A stretch of DNA of 64,000 nt. It comes from Malachius bipustulatus. Lineage: Eukaryota > Arthropoda > Insecta > Coleoptera > Melyridae. Below the pieces are notes generated by a model that saw only the letters and a program-made list of their open reading frames with translations, searched no databases and had not been told where the DNA came from. Shown piece by piece: positions 22,801 through 32,700 of the stretch. The position numbers and the translations under genes were made by a program. The stretch's first letter is position 1. Each line of letters opens with the position of its first letter. The DNA is taken from NCBI GenBank assembly GCA_910589415.1, contig OU342632.1, positions 46,923,341 to 46,987,340 of the forward strand, read 5' to 3'.

Positions 22801-25800
22801 CTTTTTCTTGCACTACTCGTCCTGTCTATCAATCCAGGTCTGTGCTATCTCTAATTCGCCGCCTTTTATCACTATATGGGAACTAATAGATATGTGAAGT
22901 CTTCCATCCCTTTCAGTTTTGTATCTTCGCCTTCTCCTTATACCATCGCCATTGAACTCACCTCTTTCTTTAAATGACGAATCTTCAATGACCAGCTCCA
23001 CTTCTTTTCTGCTGATAAGGACTCACGACATACATCTTCTGGATCATCAAAGCTCTTTCATACATATTTTGTGTAATTCTTACGTACTTTTCAGGATTCA
23101 GGCACTCCTTTTTCTGTCATGCATTTTCAGCTAATTCCATGTTTCTCTCCCATATTTTTTTCGGGAGAACTCTAGCTTAAGTCTTTCCTAGATCAATGAA
23201 CACCAAACCACATGCAATCTGCTTTTCTAGATGAGTTTCGTGACTTAGAGTGAAAAATTGTGTTAATTTTTTGTCCATCCCCACTCATCCGTACTTCTTA
23301 TATCTTCCTTCACAATATTTTCTGAAATCTTCAATGTTTTATTTTACATTTTGAAAAAATTTTACATTTTGGTTTGTTTATTTTCTGTTACTGATGTTGA
23401 AGCTGGGTTCGATAAAATGAAACATAGTCGTAGATCTGCTTCTTTTTGTATTTTTAACGCGACTTACTAGGCTTAACTTGAGTCTTAACGAACTTTAAAC
23501 CTTTCTCTTATGGAACACAGGGACAAAAAGATATTTCCATTGAATGGCGATGCTTTTACATTTCTTGGCAGCGAGGATGGTTCTCTAGGATCGTCTTCCT
23601 TGTCGGTGTCGCTCTTGTTGAGATTTAACAATTTCTCCATTGCCTTCTTTAGGACTCTTTCTAAATTTTTTATAGCTTCGAGATCTGGCTTCTGGTAACT
23701 CTGTTAAGTTTCCTGAAACTATACCATGTAGCAATTTCCTAAAGCTCATCAACAGCGAGAACTGACGCTGCCGAAATCCCAAAAAAACCATTCTTCATTT
23801 TTCTGTAAAATTCTTCCTAAAAAGTAATTTTTTCTTAGGGACAAAATCGTAGAAAGTATGACAATTCTCTTCTCTATAGAGAAACTGTAAAAAAATTATA
23901 GAGCCCACTTTTTCCCCAAATTATAAAATCTGATCGTCGAATTTACTGCAAAAGTTAATTTTCTCAAAGGCTCAGAAATTTAGGAGAGGTGCACGCATGA
24001 CTAATCCGTTAGTCTCGGCTTTTCTTTATTTTGGGGTTTCTAATTTAACTTCCAATAATAATTGTAAGTTTAGTCTCTCTAATAAAGTACAAAGACATTT
24101 CTTGAGGACCATTTTTGAATAAATTTGAAAAATATCTTGTGTTTGTAGATCCAGTGAATTTGTTTTTTCTATTCTTTCTAATATGCAAATTCGTAAGTTG
24201 AGTTATTCGAATAGAAATCTCTTACCTGTTCATATTTACAGAGTATTTTCATCTTGCAGGAGTCTTCAGAATACATTCTCTTGAATTCAAAAACTTTTGC
24301 GACCGTAGATATCTCGTAATTTGCCATTGAAATGGTTTCTAGTCAATTTGCTGGAGTTATAAATGGCAACAAAGCAACATTGCTGACATATCTGTGAACA
24401 CTGGAAATGGAATAATTATGCCAAAATCCATTTTTTTTTTTTAAGATTCATGATTTGTTGGTTCATCTAGCCACTTGCACGCGTCTTTTGTTCCTTAGTG
24501 GTCCATTCAATCTCGAAACTCCTCCTCATAATTCAACCACTTTCCACAATTTCTTCATTGTTTTAACAACTCCTAAGTGAGAATGAAATTAAATTTATGT
24601 ATGTAAGCTTTCACGGGCTGGCTTCAACTGGAATCATAATTGATTCCTGAATGTTTTGACGTGATCCTTGGAGATTTGCTCCGACCGTTTCATCTACAAC
24701 TGCGGTAAACATCATCAGTAAGAGAAAGCAAGTTTAAGCGATACTTCCTCGTGTTCACTTATAGCTGACTAAACGACTAGAAGAGCGGTGCAATTTATAG
24801 GTTGATGGTCATGTAACCGCTGATGATGTCTATCTCAGTTGTAGACGAAATTCTGGGAGCAAATATCCACGGACCAGGGAAAAACAGCCCAGAATCAGTT
24901 AAAATTTCATAGAATCAAATTTGTTACCTTCCTAGGTGCTTCACGTATCTATAATCATGACATTGAAGCATAAATGGAATCACGTCCATTTACAAGCACG
25001 TAAAGTAACAAATTTGAATTTTAAGGTAACTTGTTATGTTGATTTTAGCAATTCAAAACATTTTTAAAGCACAAAATTTTGAAACTTAATAATTTCATTT
25101 TTATAGATAAAGGTATGCGGCCTGTGCTGTCTGGTATGCGCCTTGACTTGCGTTCTGGTGACTATCACGACCACCGTGATCCACATGAACCGACTACAAA
25201 CACTCAGAGAATGCGTCTACACTCAGAAGACTCGAACCTGCACCTGCTATTCGGTACTTCTGGAAGCGCACGGCAACATTGCTGCAGATGATGGTGAGTT
25301 AATTGATCACTAATGATAAAAAAAATTCAAATGTGCCTTTTTACGACCATTGGTATAAACTATGATTATTCTATTCAATAGCCTATTATTATGCACCATT
25401 TTACATACGTTGTGAGATTTTGTTACCTCAAAGTTTAAAAAAATGTGTTATTATGGTAAGTTGAAAGAAAAATCACACAGCGTATACGTAAAGGTAAAAT
25501 TATTATTGGCATTGCAATAAAATTTAATTTGATTTACTTTTCATCACCATGTCTATTTTCATATTATGGATGATGGGTGATGGGTTACTTTTTTAATCAT
25601 CCATTAAGTGCAACTTTACGTTCTTTAACACGAACCCTAATTTCTGTCAATTATTTCAGGCATGAGGTTCGTTTTCGATTCAACTCCCGATTGCGAAGTA
25701 ATCCACGGAGCTCTCTACTCTTGCCTCAGGGCCATGTTTGGGCTCTCAGTCAGTGGAATTCTAGTCTGCATATTTTCCTGCATGCTGGTCTACCAGCTGT

Positions 25801-28078
25801 TGAGGTAATTGCATCAAATTACCCTAAAAATAATAAATTTGTCTCTCTAGAACAACCTTTCATCGTCAATTAATATTTTTCAGTCACGAGAAAAAGAAAA
25901 TGTACTGGGAACAGCTGGAATTGCGTTGTCGTTCATTCTACCAACAACATTCTGGTGGAACTTCTAGTACTCACGGCTCAGTAAGAGGTCCGCCAATGAC
26001 TCCTGTCACTTACTGTAGTTGCTGTGAAGAATGCAGGTATCCTTCTATACCTGCAGGACCTCAGGTCTTCCCTTGGGAAGCCCATGCTGGGGAAAGGTCG
26101 GTTAAGATTTTTTTCATATAACATTCGTACTTATTTACTTTAATATAATTTTAGGTTCTGGACGCCCGGAAGAGTAGGTAATTTTTATTCTCCAAATCCG
26201 GGGGAGGAAATTGTTCCTGTCAGTGACACTAGAGAAAGAACAGGATGGAATTGGAGAAGATTACCATGGAACAGGAACACCGGTCAAAATGAATCCCAAA
26301 GGTTGGTAGATTATAATAATTAATTGTTTAGATAATCAAGATATACATATTATTTAATTTTTAACAACAGGGATCATTCGTTGACATACCAAGGAGGAAT
26401 AAGTAGCACTGATAGTCAATATGGATTCGGTAACAGACCTGGTGGTGGTGGTGGTGGAGGTGGTGGAGGTGACTCGAGTGCCCCAGGTGATCCAATATCA
26501 GGATCGACTGGTTCTTATAGCATTCTAGATAACAGACCTCCAATTGGGGGGATATATGTCTGGGGACCTCCACCCCCTTATTCAAATCCAAACTCTCCTG
26601 CACGAAGACTTCACCAATCCCCTGCCAGGTATATTATTTTTGATTTACAGCTTGACCATTCTCTGTATTTAAATTTTCATTTCAGGTACCATCATTTACA
26701 CCATCATAACCACAGCCATGAGTCCCACTGCCAAATGAATGAAGAAAGAACAAGAAGAGTCCGGCCTCATGTTAACAACAAAGATAACTACGAAAACACC
26801 ACCGAAACTGAAGTACACCAAATTAATGACAATAGCGAAAGCACAGATACTTCTAGTTGTGTAGATAGGGTATCCCATACATTGCCTGCTAGAAAAATTA
26901 AAAAAAGAACCGACATTGCGTCTGTCAAATCAACAAACCAATCGACCAAGAACAGGACTAATGTACAAAATGTCTTCACACAGAACCACGAAAATAAAGT
27001 TGACGAACACGATTATAATGAACCTGCTAACCCTGAAAGCAATAAGCCTACTAATGATCAACAGTGCAGGTATTTACCTAGACTTCAAGGTGTTGAGAAT
27101 GCGGCTTTCCAAAAACAAGAAACTAGTCCCCAAAAACCTGAAGCGACTGAGTCCGAAGTGTATTTCGCTGATGTTAGCAGTTGTTGCAACATATCAGTTA
27201 AGAACGACGGTCACGAATCGTCGCTTTATGATGAAGCTTTGGAAACTCACAAACCAAGACTGACATCGTTGCAAAAACCCGAAACTACAGATATTGTCAA
27301 TAACCAACTGCTACAAAATTTCAATGAAAATATATCGACTCCTACCGGTACAGATGAAGATGATTATTTATCACAACGCCGAATGAGTGCTCGGCAGATG
27401 TCGGTAATGAAGCGCATGGCTTTTCCTTTACCAAGTTCTGATAATTTACAAGATTATCAAACAGATCCGTGTACTAATCTTATATCAAAAGATATTTCCC
27501 AAAATAGTTTATGTAGCAGCGTACAAACCCCCATGACTGAAAGCACTGACGATGCTATATCGCCTGTTGATTGTTGCTATTTTCCGGAAATTGGTAGCAA
27601 AGATCAAACACCCAAGCATAGACAATTCTCTGACGACCACTTTCTCGCGCCTGATGCGCAATACGAAGTCATTCCCGAACAAGACAGTTTCAGACAAAAC
27701 ACCAGCAATCTAGCTAACACGATTTCCGGATTGAACACTTACGGTACACAGAATTTTTACAATCAAAACAAAACTAATTTTGGTTATAATTCATCGGGTG
27801 TGAAAAATTCTCCACCAAAATCTCTAAATTTGACCCATCAATCGCCGAATAAAAGGAATTTAGGCTCAAATATATCAACCCTTATCCAGAATTTGGGTGG
27901 GAATGCCGTTGGTTTGCTCTATGGGGATGCTAACTGTGGGGAAGATGAAGATATACAAGTGAAAGCGTGTCACAGTGATGAAACGATGGACTCTGGGTGG
28001 CAAAGCGGCTCAGAAAAACTGGATGCCAATAAGCCAGAAAACAGTGATCAGACTGCGAATAAGCCTGTGAATGTCTAG
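19444..28078 (+). CDS. Four-transmembrane protein with proline-rich N-terminus and PPPPY tail, FAM189/ENTREP-like (10 coding exons)
   Basis: Coding exons are 19471-19888 (after 27 nt of UTR), 21827-21913, 22100-22269, 22332-22394, 25107-25293, 25660-25804, 25884-26096, 26155-26301, 26371-26628 and 26686-28078. All have GT..AG borders and join in frame to 3081 nt, 1026 residues. TM1 is about residues 179-201, TM2 217-236, TM3 249-271 and TM4 335-357. The loop between TM3 and TM4 holds cysteines (TCTCYS, PDCEVIHG, YSCL) that could form disulfides. The N-terminus has a His/Cys/Pro-rich part and PPRPPPRPR. The 670-residue tail has PPPPY near residue 547, a Gly10 run and a conserved-looking DSGWQSGSEKL near the end. 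In FAM189/ENTREP proteins PPxY motifs recruit HECT E3 ligases such as ITCH during endosomal sorting; that role here is inference. A more distant tetraspan such as Sanpodo is an alternative, but its NPAF motif is absent. Confidence 0.8.
19889..21826 (+). other. Intron 1 of the four-TM gene
   Basis: Intronic sequence containing a 21-base C run (20164-20184) and a repeat at 20300-20430 that recurs in the phosphatase gene. A minus-strand ORF at 21065-21271 has no family features. Confidence 0.55.
20300..20430. repeat. Dispersed repeat, copy A (related to 56328-56447)
   Basis: Shares gagtttaccattttcttttt, ccatttagt.caaaaaat and gaaaaactgatgga.caa, in the same order, with the copy at 56.3 kb. Family unknown. 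Confidence 0.6.
21827..21913 (+). CDS. Small exon 2; possible alternative start exon
   Basis: The 87-nt exon keeps the frame between exon 1 (phase 1) and exon 3. Its acceptor (aaaaaatag) lacks a pyrimidine tract. The third codon is ATG (21832) and the segment reads MHGYPVMQVVQYHIPP, which would make a plausible N-terminus by itself. An alternative promoter directly upstream is therefore possible. Donor GTAAGA follows. Confidence 0.6.
22100..22394 (+). CDS. Exons 3-4: TM1 and TM2 of the four-TM protein
   Basis: Exon 3 (22100-22269) encodes a Gly-rich linker, TM1 (KYVFWCCVCGGLATILGALF onward) and the short loop LRSYTSTLGYFETIPTF. Exon 4 (22332-22394) completes TM2 with LILTGLCVMSLARRKNRYSY. 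Basic residues after TM2 place that side in the cytoplasm. The intron between them is only 62 nt. Confidence 0.85.
22430..23170 (-). pseudogene. Relic of an RTE-type LINE reverse transcriptase
   Basis: On the minus strand near 23110-23060 the reading is PEKYVRITQNMYERA, close to the PEKYVR..Q.MYEG string of RTE reverse transcriptases. Downstream is a frame reading YKTERDGRLHIS and, nearer 22500, a decayed C-terminal region. It has many stops. Antisense to the host gene. Confidence 0.55.
24605..24915. repeat. Inverted-repeat interspersed element (gcttcaactggaatcataat type)
   Basis: The segment gtgatccttggagatttgct..tctacaactgcggtaaacatcatcag (24661-24718) is matched in inverted form at about 24820-24885 (ctgatgatgtctatctcagt..). 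The outer part, agctttcacgggctggcttc, resembles the ends of insect interspersed repeats I cannot name with confidence. Confidence 0.45.
25107..25804 (+). CDS. Exons 5-6: TM3, cysteine-bearing loop and TM4
   Basis: Exon 5 (25107-25293) encodes TM3 (VCGLCCLVCALTCVLVTITT) and the start of the second loop with ECVYTQKTRTCTCYS. Exon 6 (25660-25804) encodes RFVFDSTPDCEVIHGALYSC and TM4 (FGLSVSGILVCIFSCMLVYQ). Four to six loop cysteines suggest disulfides on the luminal side. These two exons are the most conserved-looking part of the protein. Confidence 0.85.
25884..26628 (+). CDS. Exons 7-9: juxtamembrane tail, Gly run and PPPPY motif
   Basis: Exons 25884-26096, 26155-26301 and 26371-26628. They encode HEKKKMYWEQLELRCRSFYQ directly after TM4, a Cys pair region (YCSCCEECRYP), a tryptophan-rich segment (GWNWRRLPWNRN), ten glycines encoded by a GGT/GGA run, and WGPPPPYSNP. 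The PPPPY fits a WW-domain ligand. Confidence 0.85.
26629..26685 (+). other. 57-nt intron without in-frame stop (possible retained intron)
   Basis: The last intron has GTATAT at its start and TTTCAG at its end. It is exactly 19 codons long with no stop in the host frame, and both junctions read CAG|GTA. Splicing joins PARYHH directly; retention would add a 19-residue, partly hydrophobic insert. Confidence 0.6.
26686..28078 (+). CDS. Last exon: long polar cytoplasmic tail
   Basis: This 464-codon exon begins with a His-rich stretch (YHHLHHHNHSHESHCQ) and continues as a low-complexity Asn/Ser/Thr/Asp/Gln-rich, presumably disordered tail with no folded domain. A possible nuclear-type basic patch, RKIKKRTD, lies near the front. 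The stop TAG is at 28076-28078. Confidence 0.85.
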
Positions 28079-28129
28079 TGTTCGAAATTATTGTTATATT
28101 TATGTAAATTGTTGAAAAGAATAGTTTGT

Positions 28130-28135
28130 AATAAA
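28130..28135 (+). terminator. AATAAA polyadenylation signal of the four-TM gene
   Basis: AATAAA occurs 52 nt after the stop codon, followed by a T-rich stretch. The implied 3' UTR is very short. Confidence 0.7.
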
Positions 28136-28264
28136 GTTTTTTTAGAAGGTTCATAGTTTAACTTACCCAATTCTTTTAGCAGGGATGGTTGAAAAATCAC
28201 GCATTTGAAAATAAACCTACATTTTATTAATTTTATTAAAAAAAAATTTTTTTTATTAACTTAA

Positions 28265-28721
28265 CCCTTAGTTGGTAACATACTTTTTTTCACTTTATAA
28301 GTAACATCCGTCTCTCAGTCGGTGATCATATTACAGTTCCAGCATTATAGGTAACATCCGTCGCTCAGTCGGAATAGGTATTATAATAATATGTATAATT
28401 ACATATTTATTCGAATGTATTCTAGTAAACACAAATATATTTTATTAAAACAAGACTTATTTCATTTTTATACATTTTTTTATATATTATACCTTTTCAT
28501 TCACCATACTTTCGACCAACAGCCGACTGAGAGATGGACTGAAATATATCGTTCTGAGTAACACCCGTCTCACAGACGTATTTTCGCGAAGGCGGCTATG
28601 GACTTTTTGGCAACCAACTAGAACATACCTAATACGAAATTTTTGTACATTCATTCGTTTGGATTCAGCGCAGCATCAAAACTTGGCATCCGCCTCAGAG
28701 TCGGATGTTACCAACTAAGGG
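28265..28721. mobile_element. piggyBac-like MITE flanked by TTAA
   Basis: TTAA occurs at both borders (28261-28264 and 28722-28725). The termini are CCCTTAGTTGGTAACAT and its inverse (17 bp). CCCT-type ends with TTAA targets are the hallmark of piggyBac transposons. The 457-bp interior has no transposase but carries subterminal words like taacatccgtctctcagtcg (two copies left) and related inverted forms near 28520-28580 and 28690. It lies between the stop codons of two convergent genes. Confidence 0.85.
28441..28446 (-). terminator. Candidate AATAAA for the phosphatase gene, inside the MITE
   Basis: I saw no AATAAA or ATTAAA on the minus strand between the phosphatase stop (28800) and the MITE. 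The first two AATAAA hexamers (28446-28441 and 28411-28406) lie within it. Further ones occur near 28220, so the true end is not fixed. Confidence 0.4.
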
Positions 28722-28799
28722 TTAATAAAAATACATAAAAGTATCATTTTTTCATAAAAGTTCTTATTTTTCAAATTATTTCACACTTATTAATAATTA

Positions 28800-29734
28800 T
28801 TATGAGCTGAAATTGGCATAATGCTGGAAACCATTTATATACTTGAGAGACGCTTCAAGAAGGAACTGATATTGAGCCTAGAAGAATTTATTTGTAGTTT
28901 AGATTGTAATAAATAAGATATATCCTTAATTTTACCTCGCTTTCCACAAACTGTTTTCTGTTATAACGAATATTTCTCACTGCTTGGCAAACATCGCATT
29001 CGTGTTCTAATTTCATTTTCTCAATAAGAAATGACATGGCAAGATAAAGACCAGATGCGGTTGCGCCATCACTGAAAATCATTTTTTAACAATTTTGGCT
29101 TCAGAAAGAATGTAATAATACTGACTAGCAAGTAACAATTGTTTGTTTTGCTCCCCTGGACACAGATTCTGCTTCATCCCAAAAAGTCAAGAAATCTTCA
29201 ACACTAACAGGAACTTCTGTCTGTGGCAGCCAGTTTTTCATGGCCACCAGTGCTATTTTAACATCTTCTTTCTAAAAAACATTAATCAGACTTAACACTC
29301 TTCATTTCGCTTACGTATAAACTTACCTTCTTCTTGTTAACTAGATGAATATTATAAATATCACAGCAATTTAGTTTAGTTGTTCCAGAATAATTTAACT
29401 GCAGATAATCTACAGGTTTCATTTCGGGGCATTGCTCCATAGGCCAGAATTGACAGCAAGTCTTAAATGAATCTGTTACGTAACGGATATCTCTTCACCT
29501 TTTTAAGCTTAACACCTACCTGGTCAGCTGGATTAATTTCGTTGAGTGACACTATTACAGTAACCTCTCTCTCTACAACTAATCTCCAAAAATCGCCTAC
29601 AGTGTTTGGCATGGGCTGTTGTGTTACGAGGTACATTCCAGGGGCTCTAAAACCATCTACCTCTACAGCATTTATGTAAGAAGATAATTCTTCTGTGACT
29701 GGATAGCGAGAAATGAAGATAATACTATGCGGCT
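28800..29734 (-). CDS. RPTP exons 29-33: PTP domain D2, catalytically degenerate
   Basis: Exon 29 begins [20 protein letters not shown], exon 30 [20 protein letters not shown], exon 31 ends in TIVTC, exon 32 opens with [11 protein letters not shown], and exon 33 ends [16 protein letters not shown] and TAA (28802-28800). Joining exon 31 to 32 (donor GTCAGT at 29125) gives TCYDGATASG at the active-site position. Cys1865 is kept, but the P-loop Arg is Ala1871 and no WPD loop is evident. D2 is thus a pseudophosphatase, as in many RPTPs where it regulates or scaffolds D1. Confidence 0.88.
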
Positions 29735-32700
29735 CTATAATAAAAGAAATGAAAGAATTCGCAAGAAATTATATTATAAGTTATCTTCTCTTCACCTGGT
29801 ACAATATTCTGAAACCTATTCCTATTTTCATCCATACCGGTCGACTTTTGATCAATGTTCTCAATCATAGCTCTGTCTTGCCACGCGGTATCCCTGAGAT
29901 ACTTCAACTGCTTTCTGATACCATCGTCCTCAATCAACTGCACTACAAGTTCCTCCATATCGTCATTGCAAGGAATCGCAGTCTGTAATCCGGTGAGGCA
30001 TTCCAATACAACAAGATGTGCTAGCTTATATTGTTCATAGTTGTCCACCATGTTGGGACGTTGAGACCGCAACTTCTCCAGAACTCCAAGCATATCTATA
30101 GAGCTCTCGCGAGACGCCATGCGAAGGCAGATGTCGCAGAGAATTACCGTGCCTGTTCTGCCCACACCTGCACTGAAAATTGAAGATGAAAAAAATTATA
30201 GAAAACGATTCTCCAAGTCTCATTATAGGTCTCTAATATGAGACTTTATGGCCTCTTTTGTAGCCAAAAATAATTTCAGATAGAGGTAAAGAAGAAATTA
30301 GAGTTTATAAAGGTAGGAAAATATGTAATAAAATTATTAATTAAATTGCAAAATGAAAAATTTGGAAAAGATAGAGAAAAAATATACCACATTCATAAGG
30401 ATTTGTGGAGCAAATAGTTCTACAGTAGTCCAAAAAAAAACAATTCCAGTTGATGGAAGGTTACTGATCACGATCAGTAAATTATCAAGATCTGTTCTAC
30501 ATGAGAAAGAGAAGAATTGGAAACCTATCTGAGAGAATAAAATAGTTTAATATGCATACCTGCAGTGTAAAACAATAGGTGAGTTTGAGGAAATTGGTAT
30601 TGTTAATATCTTCTGCAAAAACGGCACCAAACTTCGACAATACATGGGTACCCCATGATCCGGCCAAGTGGTGAAATGCAACTGTTCTATTTTCCTTTGC
30701 TCTCCGTTGCGGTGTACGTTAAACATTCTATATTCGTAATTTGCAAACACTTCGGAAGACAAGTAGGTGATGGAAATGTCTTCAAACTTCATATTTTCGT
30801 TGATATTTGGCCAATATTTTTCCACTTTTTTCTGAAATAAACACAGTGAGTGTCTGAAAACAATTAATGGGGTGGTTTACCTTTCCTCCTTCATACACAT
30901 TCGCCAACATGACTATATTTGATACATTTTCCTGCCAGATCATTCTCCAGAAGTCGTATAATGTGGCAGTCTTCGGGCCTTGAGTCGCGATGTAAACATT
31001 CGGCATCTTGTAACCCTAGTAGAAATTGTTTTATTATGATATTTATACAAAATTCAGAGTAGTATAGACTTACATCGATATAATTAGCATTTATGTAGTC
31101 TGAGTATTCATTGCCATTAATTTTTTCTAGTTTCACTCGCGTGTGGTCATCTAATGGATTATTAAAAAAATATATCAATACGCAGACATCTTTTTTAATT
31201 TATTTGATTGTAATGAAATATGTATGAACTTTAATCACACATTGCTTTTACTCTTTGATTAACGATCATTCCACTGGTCATTGATGAAAATGCAGTGGTC
31301 CAACGCACCTTTGAGACGTATAAGCCCCCATAAAAGACTTCACATAATAAACCGGAAGGAGCTTTACATTCAATTGAAAAAAAAGGTCAAATTCACGCGG
31401 TGATTAGTTCTGGAGCATCGACGATGATAACGACTGGCTATATAAACCTCCCTCGCCGAATGATTCAGAACGTTGCTACTTCTAAATCTCTTTTTACATG
31501 TTAAAAATATTAAACGCAGCTTAGTAAGTTCTCAGGTCTGGATCTGATGTATTGAATCGTTCAAAATCCCGAGTTACCATTTTTCAGACGTACCTACTAC
31601 TAAGTCGACAAGGGTACTCCACCCTCCAAGAGATGCGTTTTGCAATACCAGAGACTTCTGGAATTGTAAGTTCATAACCTTGTCCCGCTGACCAGACTCA
31701 TGGTGTCGTTTAGAGATCAGGATTAACCTCTGTGAGGTTTGCCTCCTTTGGGCGCATCCCCAGGTGGCGGATAGGAGAACGCGTTTCACAGATATGGGTG
31801 GTATCGAGGACATCAAATACTCGGGGCGGACCAAAACTGGCACAACAGCGACTGACCCAGAATAGGCGGCTGTGAAAAGCGTCTGTTCGAGTCGGCTGAT
31901 ATAAAAGTTAGGAAAGTAAGGAGAAACTACCTGGGTACATATTACTCTCCAGGACAATCACAATTAATGGTTCAAGTCAACTCAAGAATGAACCTCAGTT
32001 CCGGGCACCCCTTTAGCGGGGAGAAGGTGTGAAAAATCCCCCGGTTATCATGCAATTTTAAACTAAAACATGTTAAGAAGATCGGGATATGGAACAGAAG
32101 AAGTCTATTTCAAGCCAAAAAGATGAACAATATCATTAAAGAAATGTGACGACTTAGCATTGACATTCTTGGATGTAGCGAAGCCCAACTCAAGTCGCTG
32201 TACCCGGAAGCAAATGTTCCTTCAGATCATAATCTTCTGCTGAGCCGGTTTAGATTACACATGAAGAAAGTTCGTACCTAACGGAAAACCCCAAAAAGGA
32301 ACCAGATATCCACAAACTGAAAGATGACGACATCCATAAAGAGAAGTTAGAGAAGAACTAAGAACAACAGACGAACGGTGGACCAAAAAGATAATCGAGT
32401 GGAGACCACGACAAGAGACTTACACGAGCGGAGAAAAACCACCGACCAGATGGGCAGACGACATTAGAGGAAACTGGATACAAATTGCGCAAAAAGAATA
32501 GAGTGGCAAAATTTACGGGAGGCCAATGTCCAGCAGTGGGCGCAAATGGGCTGATTGATGATGATGATGATGATGATAATGACAGAAGAACAAAAAATGA
32601 AAATGAACAACATGACCATCGACACTAATGGAGAAAACATAAATGTGGAAGATATGTGGGATAAGATAAAAAATGTCTGTCATTCAATAATGGACAATAA

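Larger units (their letters stand above)
22395..25106 (+). other. Intron 4 of the four-TM gene, with retroelement debris
   Basis: A 2.7-kb intron holding an RTE relic (22430-23170, minus strand) and an inverted-repeat segment (24605-24915). The remainder is AT-rich and empty. Confidence 0.6.
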
